Source: Streptomyces sp. NBC_01669 (lineage in GTDB: Bacteria > Actinomycetota > Actinomycetes > Streptomycetales > Streptomycetaceae). From it: a DNA stretch of 64,000 nucleotides. The notes under the pieces are model-generated. The model had not been told where the DNA came from and did not search any database. It saw only the letters and a list, made by a program, of their open reading frames with translations. The translations under genes and the position numbers were made by a program. Below are positions 44,426 through 53,254 of this stretch, one piece after another. Where the stretch lies: assembly GCF_026339735.1 (NCBI RefSeq), contig NZ_JAPEQG010000001.1, forward strand, positions 7,338,501-7,402,500. Direction: 5' to 3'. Within the stretch, counting starts at the first letter, position 1. Each line of letters begins with the position of its first letter.

Positions 44426-45347
44426 GGATCCATCCTGACATCACCATCGTCGGCCACCAGCGGACGGGGTGGTCCGATCGCCGGATCACCCGGCCGGCTC
44501 TCGAACGCAAGTGCGAGAAAAGGCGTCGTGCGGGCGGTCGGAGAGGCTAGCTGACCAGGCATCAGAAACCTTTGCGCAGTGCCTCTCTGCCCGCTCCGGA
44601 GCGAGTGCCGGACTGATGTGTTACGCACGGTGAGCGCCTTTGAGCTCCTGCCCGGTCGTCGCCCTTTCCTGGGTCTCCCGGGTCCTCCCGGCCTACCGGC
44701 CCGTCCCGGCGGGCTGGACCGGCAGAGTGAAAACGTGCTGAAGGGTCACGATGCGCGTGATCGCCTCGCCGAACGGACGGGCGCAGCGAGCTGCGGGAGT
44801 CAGCCGGTGCCACCACGGAGAGGTGAACCCGGCTTGTCCGAGGGCTCGCTCCGGAAGGCACCGCCGCACCGGTGGACCGGACGCGGGCGTACCGGTCGTG
44901 GGGGCCGGACCGGTCGGGCCGGCCGGGACCTGCCGCAGGGCTACGGCAGGCGCGCCATGCACCACGGTGCCGCGGGCATCGACGACGGCCTGCCGACGGC
45001 GGGACCGTGGCCACGTTCTGCTGTACGGGGACGAGGAAGGGTCGACGAATCGCGTCCACGGACAAGGAGTTGACGCACGGGTGAGTGGATTCCCGCATCG
45101 GGGTCGGCGAACGGCGCACCCGTCGACGGAACACCGCTGCCGGTGTACCGCGACGGCCGCGGCGAGTTCGCCCGCGTCCACGGGGTGCGGGACCGGACGG
45201 CTCTTGTGCTGCGCCCGGACGGACGACGCTGCCACCCGTTCGGACGGGCGCGTGTTGCCCGACACGTTCGGCGCCGTTCGTATGGCACTGAGCCTGCCGA
45301 CTGCCGGCTCCGCGCCATGAGTCATCCTGCCCAGGAAGGGGCCACCG
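44426..45347. other. 922-bp stretch without an intact gene
   Basis: Nothing here has a convincing start, length and family together. The first 150 bp hold the cyclophilin promoter region. The plus strand near 45000-45300 contains protein-like shreds in shifting frames (see the pseudogene entry). The last 30 bases provide GGAAGGGG for the next gene. Confidence 0.5.
45135..45310 (+). pseudogene. possible C-terminal shred of an aromatic-ring FAD monooxygenase
   Basis: One frame reads VYRDGRGEFARVHGVRDRTALVLRPDG. This resembles the thioredoxin-like C terminus of PheA/TfdB-type monooxygenases, where LVRPDG is conserved. The reading then continues as DGRVLPDTFGAVRMALSL only in another frame. No FAD-binding N terminus is seen upstream. 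Low confidence. Confidence 0.25.
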
Positions 45348-46955
45348 ATGCCAGGTGTCGCCATCCATCGGCAAAGACGTGGCGCCATGTGCGCTGCGGG
45401 GGCCCTGCTGCTCGCCTCCTCGGTCACGATCGGAGGTTCGGTCGCGGTCGAGCTGCCCGACGGGGGGCCGTCGGCCTCCGGCGGGACGACGCTGACATGG
45501 AAGCCCTGCGAGGGTGAGGGCCTGCAGGGATTCGAGTGCGCAACGATGAAGGCGCCACTTGACTACGCCCGTCCCGGGTGGCGCACCATTGACCTGGTGG
45601 TGATCAGGCACCGGGCCATCGCTCCCGGTCGGCGGGTCGGATCACTGTTCTTCAACCCCGGGGGGCCCGGCGGAGCGGGAACGGTGGGGCTGCCGTTGCA
45701 GTATGAGAAGTTCCCCAAGGAACTACGGGAGCGGTTCGACATCGTCAGTTGGGACCCGCGCGGCGTCGGGCAGAGCACCGCAGTGCGATGTTTTTCCGGC
45801 GCGGAAGAGGCCAGCACATGGTGGGCGAATGTTCCCGACTTTCCGGTCGGCGCGAAAGAGCGCAGATCCTTCACTGCGGCCTACGCCGAGCTCGGCCGAC
45901 GCTGTGACAAGCGCGTTCCGGAACTGCTGCGTCATGTCTCGACGGCCGAGAGCGCCCGCGACCTCGACCGGTTGCGTCAGGCGCTCGGTGAGCGGCAGTT
46001 GAGGTACTGGGGTGTCTCGTACGGAACGTTGCTGGGGGCGACGTACGCAAACCTCTTCCCGTCCAGGGCAGGCCGCCTGGTGCTCGACGGGAACGTCGAT
46101 CCTCGGGCCTGGGTCGACGACGGCTCGAAGAGCGAGCCGGAACTGAACACCTTCCTGCGGCTGGGGTCCGATCTGGGCTCGGCCGACGCCCTGGGGGAGT
46201 TCCTGCGGCTGTGCGGTCGCGCCCCGGCGAGCAGTTGCGCCTTCTCCGCAGGAGACCCGGCAGCAACCCGCGCCAAGTTCAGCGAGCTGCTGCGGCGCCT
46301 CCCGGAAAGGCCCGTGGGCTCCTGGACGTACGCGAAGACCGTCAGCGAGGTCCGTGGCGGGCTCTACACGGTCCACCCCGGCTGGGCCGAGACGGCCCAG
46401 ATGCTGCAGGACCTCTGGGAGGGCCGCATCCCGGGGGATCCGCCGGCGCCACCCGTTGGCTCGAAGTATCCCGGTTTCGAGCAGAATCTCGGCGTACTGT
46501 GCGCGGAAAGCCCCAACCCCCGCGACCCGGCACGCTACGTCGGACTCGACAAGCTGAGTACCGCGCGAGCGGGAGACCTCGGACACTGGTGGGCCTGGGC
46601 CGACGAGCCGTGCGCAACCTGGCCGGCCCGCGCTGCCAGGAACTACACCGGCCCCTGGAACAGGCACACCGCGAACCCCGTACTCGTCATCAATGCGACC
46701 TACGACCCTGCCACCCCCTATCAGGCAGGCAAGGCGATGGCCCGTGAACTCGCCGACGCCCGTCTGCTCACGCTCAACGGGTACGGTCACACGGCACTGG
46801 ACAATCCGAGCGGCTGCGTCGGCCGGTATGCGGCCCGCTACTTCCTCAGCGGTGTCCTGCCCCCCGTCGGCGCCACGTGCGAACAGGACATCCCTCCCTT
46901 CGCGACGGAGACACCGGCCGTCCGCGACGGAAGAGGCGATACGGGCACGAAGTGA
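45348..46955 (+). CDS. secreted alpha/beta hydrolase, tripeptidyl aminopeptidase family (SlpD/E, Tap-like)
   Basis: 535 residues. The N-terminal export signal (RRGAMCAAGALLLASSVTIGGSVAVE) is followed by an alpha/beta hydrolase fold: oxyanion region FFNPGGPGGAG, nucleophile elbow WGVSYGTLLG, and a C-terminal TAP-like domain with NATYDPATPYQAG and the catalytic His in GYGHTAL. Such enzymes remove N-terminal tripeptides from secreted proteins. ATG has GGAAGGGG at good spacing. The 183 bp after it hold no feature. Confidence 0.92.
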   Translation: MPGVAIHRQRRGAMCAAGALLLASSVTIGGSVAVELPDGGPSASGGTTLTWKPCEGEGLQGFECATMKAPLDYARPGWRTIDLVVIRHRAIAPGRRVGSLFFNPGGPGGAGTVGLPLQYEKFPKELRERFDIVSWDPRGVGQSTAVRCFSGAEEASTWWANVPDFPVGAKERRSFTAAYAELGRRCDKRVPELLRHVSTAESARDLDRLRQALGERQLRYWGVSYGTLLGATYANLFPSRAGRLVLDGNVDPRAWVDDGSKSEPELNTFLRLGSDLGSADALGEFLRLCGRAPASSCAFSAGDPAATRAKFSELLRRLPERPVGSWTYAKTVSEVRGGLYTVHPGWAETAQMLQDLWEGRIPGDPPAPPVGSKYPGFEQNLGVLCAESPNPRDPARYVGLDKLSTARAGDLGHWWAWADEPCATWPARAARNYTGPWNRHTANPVLVINATYDPATPYQAGKAMARELADARLLTLNGYGHTALDNPSGCVGRYAARYFLSGVLPPVGATCEQDIPPFATETPAVRDGRGDTGTK

Positions 46956-47138
46956 GCTCCGGAACGAGGCAGGCAACGCAGCCTTTCCCCGGGAGTGCGC
47001 CGACGCGGTCCGCGTACGGGGCCGCGAGCTCCCGTACGAGCGGCGGCCGTCGGTGCCGGGGCGCCTCGGAGGGCGGGCCGGGACTCAGTTGTGAGTTCCG
47101 GCCGCCCTGCGGCGATCACGGCTGTCCGACGACCGGAT

Positions 47139-47903
47139 TCAGGACCGGCGACGGGGCTTGCCCCGCCTGCCGGTCTTGGGACCGCCGGAGCCGCTCCGCG
47201 GGCTCTTGCGGGCCGGCTTCCCGGCTGTGGACTTTCGCTGCGCGCCGCCTGTGTCAGGGCGCTTGCGCTGCTTCGGCTGCGCCGGGGTGGGGTTGCGCCC
47301 CCGCGAGCTGTTGACGGTCCGCCCGCGGACGATCCCGATGAAGTCCTCCACCAGGTCGGTGGTTTCTTCCTCCGGCCACGACAGCGCGACGCGCGACTCG
47401 GGGGCGTCCGTGAGCGGCCGGTACGTGAGGTCCTTGCGGTGGTGCAGGCGTGCGAGTGACTGAGGGACGACGAGGAGGCCCACCCCTGCCGCCACCAGCT
47501 CGATGGCGTCCGCCGTCGTGGCCGGACGCTCGATCGCGGGCCGGCCGGGCGGAAGCTCCCAGCCCAGGGTGTCGTCGAGGGGGTGCAGCACGACGTCGTC
47601 GGCCAGATCCGCTACGGACACCTCGTCGACCGTCGCCACGACGTGATCCTTCGGGACCACGACCACCGTGGTCTCGGTGTAGAGGGGGATCGCGCTGAGG
47701 TCCGTCCGGTCGATCGGCAACCGCACGAAACCTGCGTCGGCGCCCCCGCCCCGCAACAGGTCGGATGCTTCGGCGGCGGCCACCGCGACGAGAGTCAGTG
47801 GGATGTCGGGCAGCCGCTCGTTCCAGATACGCACCCACTTGGTCGGCGTCACGCCTGGGACGTATGCGAGCCGGAACGAGAGGGGTGCATCGGAGCCTGT
47901 CAC
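47139..47903 (-). CDS. LysR-type effector domain without HTH, with basic C-terminal tail
   Basis: 254 residues. The protein begins directly in the first strand of a LysR substrate-binding domain (LSFRLAYVPGVTPTKWVRIW) and runs through IPLYTETTVVVVPKDHVVA and the hinge to about 195. There is no N-terminal HTH and none is encoded just upstream. The last 50 residues are a Lys/Arg/Ser/Gly-rich tail that could contact nucleic acid. It is divergent from a DUF5997 gene across 58 bp. GTG 47903 is the start. Confidence 0.85.
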   Translation of the reverse strand: MTGSDAPLSFRLAYVPGVTPTKWVRIWNERLPDIPLTLVAVAAAEASDLLRGGGADAGFVRLPIDRTDLSAIPLYTETTVVVVPKDHVVATVDEVSVADLADDVVLHPLDDTLGWELPPGRPAIERPATTADAIELVAAGVGLLVVPQSLARLHHRKDLTYRPLTDAPESRVALSWPEEETTDLVEDFIGIVRGRTVNSSRGRNPTPAQPKQRKRPDTGGAQRKSTAGKPARKSPRSGSGGPKTGRRGKPRRRS

Positions 47904-47961
47904 CCTGCCAGGCTACCGGTCGTGGTCGGAGGAATCGCACACGCTCGCTACTCTTGACACC

Positions 47962-48366
47962 ATGACGTCGCACCAGACCACCCAGACGATGAAGCCCGCA
48001 ACCGCGGCAAAGAAGCTGGGTGTGTACCTCGAGGCCACCCCCGCCGAGTTCCAGGAGGGTGTCGTCTCGCGCAGCGAGCTCAATGCGCTGCAGGCCGATC
48101 CGCCCGAGTGGCTGCAGGAACTGCGGCGCAACGGACCGCACCCCCGCCCGGTGGTCGCGGCGAAGCTGGGCGTCTCGATCGCGGGTCTCGCACGTGGCGG
48201 AGTCACGGACCCCCTCACCACGGAGCAGATCGACGCGCTGAAGAAGGACCTCCCCGAGTGGCTGCAGAAGGAGCGCGCCACCCAGGCCGAAGTCCGGAAG
48301 GAAGCGGCGCGCATCAAGGAGAAGAACGCGGAGCGAGCCGGTCAGCCCCAGCGACCGCGCTCCTGA
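47962..48366 (+). CDS. DUF5997 family protein (possible HTH)
   Basis: 134 residues: TAAKKLGVYLEATPAEFQEGVVSRSELNALQADPPEWLQELRRNGPHPRPVVAAKLGVSIAGLARGG, then a charged helix. The segment HPRPVVAAKLGVSIAGLARGGV has the look of a helix-turn-helix. TACTCT (47950-47955) lies 6 bases before ATG, so the mRNA is probably leaderless. Function is not established. The divergent LysR-effector protein is its natural partner. Confidence 0.82.
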   Translation: MTSHQTTQTMKPATAAKKLGVYLEATPAEFQEGVVSRSELNALQADPPEWLQELRRNGPHPRPVVAAKLGVSIAGLARGGVTDPLTTEQIDALKKDLPEWLQKERATQAEVRKEAARIKEKNAERAGQPQRPRS

Positions 48367-48712
48367 CCTGCTTCTCTCGCCGTTCGGACTCGACGACGCT
48401 GTCGGTGGTCCTCACCCGACCGGGATGAGGAGTACCGGCAGCGTCGTTTCTGTGAGGGCCGCGTCCGTGGGGCAGGGCCGACGCTCCACGGGCGGCTGTG
48501 CGACGACGCCGGCCGGCGTGCGCCCTCCGGCGTTCGGACTGATGGCTTCACGCTCACCCGGCGGCCCGGGGACGACTGCGACAACCGGGTGGCAAGCAGT
48601 GATGTGCCCCACAGGGTTTGCGCGCCTGACCGTGATCCGAATGTGCTCGTTCAGGGGCCCGCCCGCGGCACCCACGTCACTGGGTGTGCCGGCTCGCGGC
48701 GGGTGGACGATC
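48367..48712. other. 346-bp stretch without an intact gene
   Basis: The minus strand has a readable 100-codon frame (48714 to 48412) with CHPVVAVVPGPPGER and a TETTLPVLLIPVG end, faintly like universal stress protein C termini. The order of motifs is wrong for an intact gene, so I leave it unassigned. Confidence 0.35.
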
Positions 48713-48901
48713 ATGGCTGATCAGGCGGTGATGCGGTCCGAAACCACCGCGGAAGCATTGTTCTCACCCGCCTCCGCCTTGTTCAGCGCCTTCCTGGGCA
48801 CCGGTTCGGACGACCCGGCCGGCTACGGCGCCGCCTTCGGGCAGCTGCTCGTGCCGGGCATCCTGGCTGCCCTGCTCGCCGCCCGCGCCCGCAGCGAGTG
48901 A
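48713..48901 (+). CDS. small hypothetical protein, possibly a fragment
   Basis: 62 residues from ATG 48713 (ADQAVMRSETTAEALFSPAS, then a hydrophobic helix FGQLLVPGILAALLAARARSE). GGGTGG lies about 10 bases upstream. It could be a small membrane-associated protein or the C terminus of a decayed gene. No family is recognised. Confidence 0.35.
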   Translation: MADQAVMRSETTAEALFSPASALFSAFLGTGSDDPAGYGAAFGQLLVPGILAALLAARARSE

Positions 48902-48944
48902 GCGACGGCTTCCCGGGAGACCTGCTCGCGGGGCCGGGCGCTGC

Positions 48945-50249
48945 TCAGTTCAGATGCACCGGCAGCGAGTCCACCCCGTACACCACCGACAACTTGCGGA
49001 ACTCCAGTTCCTCCGGCCGCACCGCAAGGCGCATGTCCGGAAAACGGGCTACCAACTTGGGGAAGGCCGCGCGGAGTTCCATCTTGCCGAGTTCGGCGCC
49101 GATGCAGCGGTGGATGCCGTGTCCGAACGCCAGGTGGGACGAGGCGGGTGGGCGGGTCGGGTCGAACGTGTCCATCGCGGGGCCGAGGCGCGGGTCACGG
49201 TCGGCGGCGCTGAGGGAGACGATGACGATGTCGCCGCCGGATATGCGTACGCCGCCGACCTCCATGTCCTCGCGGGCGAAGCGCGGGAAGGCCGTCTGGA
49301 CGACCGTGAGGTGGCGCAGGAGTTCGTCGACGAAGGGGGCGGCGACCGCGGCCGGGTCGTCGGCCTTGCGTATCGCCTCGAAGTGTCCGCGGTCCCGGAG
49401 CATGACCAGAGTGCCGAGGGCGAGCATGCTCGCGGTCGTTTCCAGACCGCCGGTGAGGACGCCGTCGGCGAGGCCGGTGAGTTCCTCGTCGGTGACGCTG
49501 TCGCCGTGTTCGCGGATGAGCATGCCGAGCAGACCGTCGCCGGGGTTGCGGCGCTGCTGTTCGACCAGGCCGTGCAGGTACTCCCTGGACTGGGAGATCG
49601 CGCCGAAGGATGCGCCGACGCCGCCGAGAACATCGAAGCGGGCGACCGAGAACTGCTGGAAGGCGTCCCGTTCCTCGTAGGGGACGCCGAGGAGCTCGCA
49701 GATGACCAGGGCAGGGACCGGCAACGCGAAGTGCTCGACGAAGTCGACCCGCCCGTCGGTGTCTGCGGCCTTTGCCAGTTCGGCCAGGCGTTCCTCGGCG
49801 ATCGCGTGGATACGGGGTGTCAGGCGGCTGAGGCGGCGCATCGTGAACTCGGGGGTGAGCAGCCGACGCAGGCGTGTGTGGTCGGGCGGGTCGCAGAAGC
49901 CCAGACCGCCTGGCTGATGGTTCTCGGTGACACTCGTGTGGTTGACCAGGTTGGCGAAGTCGTTGCTGAAGGCGCGGGCGTCGCCGAGGACTTGCTTCGC
50001 CTCGTCGTAGCCGGAGACCAGCCAGACCGTCATGCCGGGTATGGGCAGCCGGCTGACCGGCTCCCGGTCGCGCAGCGCGCCGATCTCCGGGACGGGGTCG
50101 AGGCCGTCACGGCGCAGCGGCAGCAGCGCGGCGTCGGGCAGCTTCGAGAGAATGGAGAGGTCGAGGCCGCGGCCCTTCTTCCGAAGCCGGGAGAAATAGA
50201 GACGGGTCACCCACGTCGCTAGTGCGGAACGTGCGGAAGGTATGGACAT
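48945..50249 (-). CDS. cytochrome P450
   Basis: 434 residues. The I-helix ADGVLTGGLETTASML has the acid-Thr pair, the K-helix E-x-x-R is DELLRHL, and the heme loop is FGHGIHRCIGAELGKMEL with the Cys ligand. It is a soluble class I-type P450 of the CYP105/107-like bacterial kind, but no ferredoxin or reductase is adjacent. The substrate is unknown. ATG 50249 is chosen because upstream residues are low-complexity; the ribosome site is weak. Confidence 0.93.
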   Translation of the reverse strand: MSIPSARSALATWVTRLYFSRLRKKGRGLDLSILSKLPDAALLPLRRDGLDPVPEIGALRDREPVSRLPIPGMTVWLVSGYDEAKQVLGDARAFSNDFANLVNHTSVTENHQPGGLGFCDPPDHTRLRRLLTPEFTMRRLSRLTPRIHAIAEERLAELAKAADTDGRVDFVEHFALPVPALVICELLGVPYEERDAFQQFSVARFDVLGGVGASFGAISQSREYLHGLVEQQRRNPGDGLLGMLIREHGDSVTDEELTGLADGVLTGGLETTASMLALGTLVMLRDRGHFEAIRKADDPAAVAAPFVDELLRHLTVVQTAFPRFAREDMEVGGVRISGGDIVIVSLSAADRDPRLGPAMDTFDPTRPPASSHLAFGHGIHRCIGAELGKMELRAAFPKLVARFPDMRLAVRPEELEFRKLSVVYGVDSLPVHLN

Positions 50250-50600
50250 GTACTCGTGCTCGCATCTGTGAGGTGGGACGGACGAGGCCGGTGCCGGTAA
50301 CCGGTGCGGGGAGCCCAGCAGGAGGGTAAGCCCTGCCGGTCCGGAGGCCGGTAACCCCCAGTGCGGTGCCGCCGGCCGGGCACTGCGGGCCAGGGAGGCA
50401 GCGAGCGGTTGTCCATGGCCTGGATCGATGCGTTTCCGGTACACCTCCCCACGAAGGCCTGGCCGCCATCGGCCCGGCCCGCTTCGTCCTCGAAGGCCCG
50501 GCCTCGTACCCGGCGGTGTCAGGGGCCCGAACCGAGCCGGCCGGGCGTACGCGGGAATCTCATCCGTCCGCCGAAGCGCTGGGTCACACCATCCGTGACC
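50250..50600. promoter_or_regulatory. P450 upstream region with GCCGGTAACC direct repeats
   Basis: No gene is seen. GCCGGTAACC occurs at 50293-50302 and 50347-50356, 44 and 98 bases before the P450 start. The first is part of the palindrome CCGGT-A-ACCGG. These are candidate operator sites. I see no riboswitch; in particular it does not match the cobalamin element. Confidence 0.35.
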
Positions 50601-50640
50601 GAGCGCCGCAGCCGGCCCCCTTGGGCCGGCTGCGGCGCTC
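50601..50640. terminator. terminator between oxidoreductase and P450 genes
   Basis: Perfect 18-bp arms (50601-50618 and 50623-50640) with loop CCTT. It lies about 90 bases after the minus-strand oxidoreductase stop and so separates it from the P450. Confidence 0.9.
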
Positions 50641-50729
50641 AGGTACACGTCAGGGTCGGTGTGCGGCGGCCGAGCGGCGCTCGTTGCGGTACGGGCCGAC
50701 GCGGTCTGTCCTCACCCTGCACCAGGTCG

Positions 50730-51689
50730 TTACTCCACGATCAGGACGATCTTGCCGGTGGTGCGGCCGGTCTCACCCAGCGCGTGGGCCTTGGCCGCGT
50801 CCGCCAGGGGAAAGGTGGCCTCGATGTGGGCGCGGAGAGAGCCGGCCTCGACGAGTTCGGCGATGGCACTCATGCCCGCGTGGTCGGACTCGACCAGGAG
50901 GGTTTCGACGCGGATGCCCAACTCGGCGGCCTTCGCCACTTCCTGGGGTGAGCCACCGCCCAGGAGGGAGACGAGGATGCCGCCGCGGCGGAGGACGTCG
51001 AGGGAGCGGGCGCGGGTCTCGCCGGAGAGGGGGTCGAGGACCATGTCGATGTCCTGGACGGCATCGGCGAAGTCGACGGTGCGGTAGTCGATGACTTCGT
51101 CCGCACCGAGCCCGCGTACGAAGTCGTGCTTGGGCGCGCTCGCGGTGCCGATCACGTACGCGCCACGGGACTTGGCGATCTGGACGGCGAGGTGGCCCAC
51201 GCCGCCGGCGGCGGCGTGGATGAGGACCCGCTGGCCGGGCCGGACTTCGGCGGTGTCGACCAGTGCCTGGTAGGCGGTGAGGGCGGCGAGGGGGAGTGCT
51301 CCGGCCTGGACGTGATCGATGCCGACCGGCTTGTGGGCGAATGCGCGGGCGGGACCGGTCACGTACTCGGCGTGGGAGCCGACGCCGTACGGGTAGGGCA
51401 GCATGCCGAAGACCTCGTCGCCCGGCTTGAAGAGGGTGACCCCGTAACCGACGGCCTCGACGACCCCCGAGACGTCCCAGCCGAGCACGAGCGGAAGCCG
51501 GTCCAGGAACAGGCCGTTCGCCCGGTGCTTCCAGTCGGTGGGGTTGAGGCCGGCGGCACGGACGGCGACCAGGATCTGACTCGGGCCGGGGACGGGCCTG
51601 GGAAGCCGTACTTCCCTGAGTACGTCGGGGGTTCCGTGAATGTCCTGGCTGATCGCGCGCATGGTGGCCTGGTTCGTGTCGTTCGTCAT
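50730..51689 (-). CDS. NADP-dependent quinone oxidoreductase-like protein (MDR/zeta-crystallin type)
   Basis: 319 residues of the zinc-free medium-chain dehydrogenase family: AGLNPTDWKHRANG, GWDVSGVVEAVG, and the NADP-binding AAAGGVGHLAVQIAK. No zinc-binding cysteines are seen. Such enzymes reduce quinones or other electrophiles. ATG 51689; ATG 51662 (MRAISQ) is an alternative. A divergent GlxA-like regulator 70 bp away probably controls it. Confidence 0.92.
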   Translation of the reverse strand: MTNDTNQATMRAISQDIHGTPDVLREVRLPRPVPGPSQILVAVRAAGLNPTDWKHRANGLFLDRLPLVLGWDVSGVVEAVGYGVTLFKPGDEVFGMLPYPYGVGSHAEYVTGPARAFAHKPVGIDHVQAGALPLAALTAYQALVDTAEVRPGQRVLIHAAAGGVGHLAVQIAKSRGAYVIGTASAPKHDFVRGLGADEVIDYRTVDFADAVQDIDMVLDPLSGETRARSLDVLRRGGILVSLLGGGSPQEVAKAAELGIRVETLLVESDHAGMSAIAELVEAGSLRAHIEATFPLADAAKAHALGETGRTTGKIVLIVE

Positions 51690-51723
51690 GGGCCAAGCGT
51701 GACCGGTTTCGCCGTTCCGTACC

Positions 51724-51739
51724 ATGGCATGATTGCCAT
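51724..51739. promoter_or_regulatory. palindrome ATGGCA-TGAT-TGCCAT between divergent genes
   Basis: A perfect 6-bp dyad with 4-bp centre in the 70-bp gap, 35 bases from the oxidoreductase start and 21 from the regulator start. Well placed to regulate both genes; candidate operator of the AraC-type protein. Confidence 0.5.
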
Positions 51740-51759
51740 CTTTCGACAGGATTCTGCCA

Positions 51760-52719
51760 ATGGGAAACGTGCACCGTGTCGTCGTGCTGGCCCTGGACGG
51801 CGTGTACCCGTTCGAACTGGGCATTCCGAGCCGGGTCTTCGGGGCTGCGGAGGGCCGGTACGAGGTCCTCACCTGCACCGTCGACGGACGTTCGGTGCGC
51901 ACCAACTCCGACTTCTCGGTCGGTGTCGAGCACGGTCCGGAGATTCTGGGCACGGCCGACACCGTCGTCATCCCGCCCTTCGACACCTCCCGCATCACGC
52001 GGGAGGCGCCCGCGGCCGTTGTTGCGGCCCTCGGGTCCATGGCACCCGGCACGCGCATCGTGTCGATCTGCACAGGCGCCTTCGTGCTCGCGGCCACCGG
52101 GATGCTCGACCACCGGCCGGCCACCACGCACTGGGCGCTCGCGGAGGTCTTCCGCGACTGGTTCCCCCAGGTGGAACTGGACCCGGACGTCCTGTTCATC
52201 GACGACGGGGACGTGCTGACCTCCGCGGGCGCCGCTTCCGGGGTCGATGTCTGCCTGCATCTCGTGCGCAAGGACCACGGCAGCCAGGTCGCCAACCGGG
52301 TGGCACGTATGTGTGTCGTCCCGCCGTGGAGGGACGGGGGACAGGCGCAGTACATCGAGCAGCCGGTCCCCGAGCCGTCCGCCAACGGAACGGCCGCCAC
52401 TCGTCAGTGGGCCCTGGAAAACCTTCACGAGCCCCTGAGCCTGGCGGAGCTGGCCGACCGCGCCCGGATGAGCCTGCGCACCTTCGCCCGCCGTTTCGAC
52501 GAAGAGGTGGGCATGAGCCCGGGCAGGTGGCTCATCCAGCAGCGAGTCGGGCGGGCGCGCCAGCTGCTCGAATCGAGTGACCTGTCGGTGGACGAGATCG
52601 CCGGACAGGTCGGCTTCGCCACGGGTACCTCGCTGCGCCAGCACCTGCACGCAGCGATCGGCGTCTCACCCCTCGCCTACCGGCGTACCTTCCGGGGCGC
52701 ACCGCGCGCAGGGGGCTGA
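51760..52719 (+). CDS. GlxA/FtrA-like AraC-family regulator (DJ-1/PfpI domain plus AraC HTH)
   Basis: 319 residues. The N-terminal DJ-1/PfpI-like domain (about 1-170) has the nucleophile-elbow region IVSICTGAFVLAATGML with its Cys kept. The C-terminal AraC double HTH (about 215-310) has LSLAELADRARMSLRTFARRF and VDEIAGQVGFATGTSLRQHL. ATG 51760 has AGGA about 9 bases upstream. Divergence from the oxidoreductase suggests it activates that gene in response to a reactive metabolite; the effector is unknown. Confidence 0.92.
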   Translation: MGNVHRVVVLALDGVYPFELGIPSRVFGAAEGRYEVLTCTVDGRSVRTNSDFSVGVEHGPEILGTADTVVIPPFDTSRITREAPAAVVAALGSMAPGTRIVSICTGAFVLAATGMLDHRPATTHWALAEVFRDWFPQVELDPDVLFIDDGDVLTSAGAASGVDVCLHLVRKDHGSQVANRVARMCVVPPWRDGGQAQYIEQPVPEPSANGTAATRQWALENLHEPLSLAELADRARMSLRTFARRFDEEVGMSPGRWLIQQRVGRARQLLESSDLSVDEIAGQVGFATGTSLRQHLHAAIGVSPLAYRRTFRGAPRAGG

Positions 52720-53254
52720 CATATCGCCGCAGGTCGGCCGAGTGGACGCTCATCCCTCCGAGCCATGGGGATTTCGATCCGACAACCCTCACGTCACCCG
52801 GGTCCGCGACCACCTGCTGCGCCTCGTCCGCAGCTGATGAGTCGGGGCATGGTGGTCATCCCGGTCTGTCCGGCACCAGGTGTGCCGTGGGTGGCCGCAT
52901 GGTGCGGCAGGCGTTCAGGGCGTGCGCGCCCGACGGGTGCGAGCCGGGCGTGGGATTAATGGGTGAGGGCCGCCCGGCAGTGCGACCACTCCCTGCCGTC
53001 CGCCCGGCGGAGCATGAAGCCGGCGACGTCCGCTCGGCCGAACCTGCCGCCGATGCGGCCGCGCGAGCGGACGTCGAAGCACGCCTCATTGCTGCAGGGC
53101 GCCGCTGTGGGCGTCACACCTGTACGACGGGCGTACCGGACTGTGCGCGGGCGGCAGCCTTCCCGCCGACTCGGGAGTGTCGGTTGCGCCCAGGTGTGTC
53201 ATGCGCCGAGGCCATCAGATGGCGGCGGCCACCGCCCCGTGTGCGGTGCCGTCG
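52720..53254. other. 535-bp stretch without an intact gene
   Basis: A minus-strand frame ending at TAA (52956-52958) reads ACFDVRSRGRIGGRFGRA and ends LRRADGREWSHCRAALTH. It looks protein-like but has no credible start and is probably a remnant. Nothing else was recognised. Confidence 0.35.

Noticed and set aside
48412..48714. Universal stress protein gene on the minus strand
   Set aside because: Only faint motifs in an implausible order, no start with ribosome site, and no ATP-binding G-x2-G-x9-G pattern.
50250..50400. Cobalamin riboswitch before the P450 gene
   Set aside because: GCCGGTAACC repeats look superficially similar, but the B12 box and the conserved junction sequences are absent on both strands.
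52956..53193. Minus-strand protein ending LRRADGREWSHCRAALTH
   Set aside because: No start codon in frame for a reasonable length and no family recognised; recorded as part of the empty stretch.
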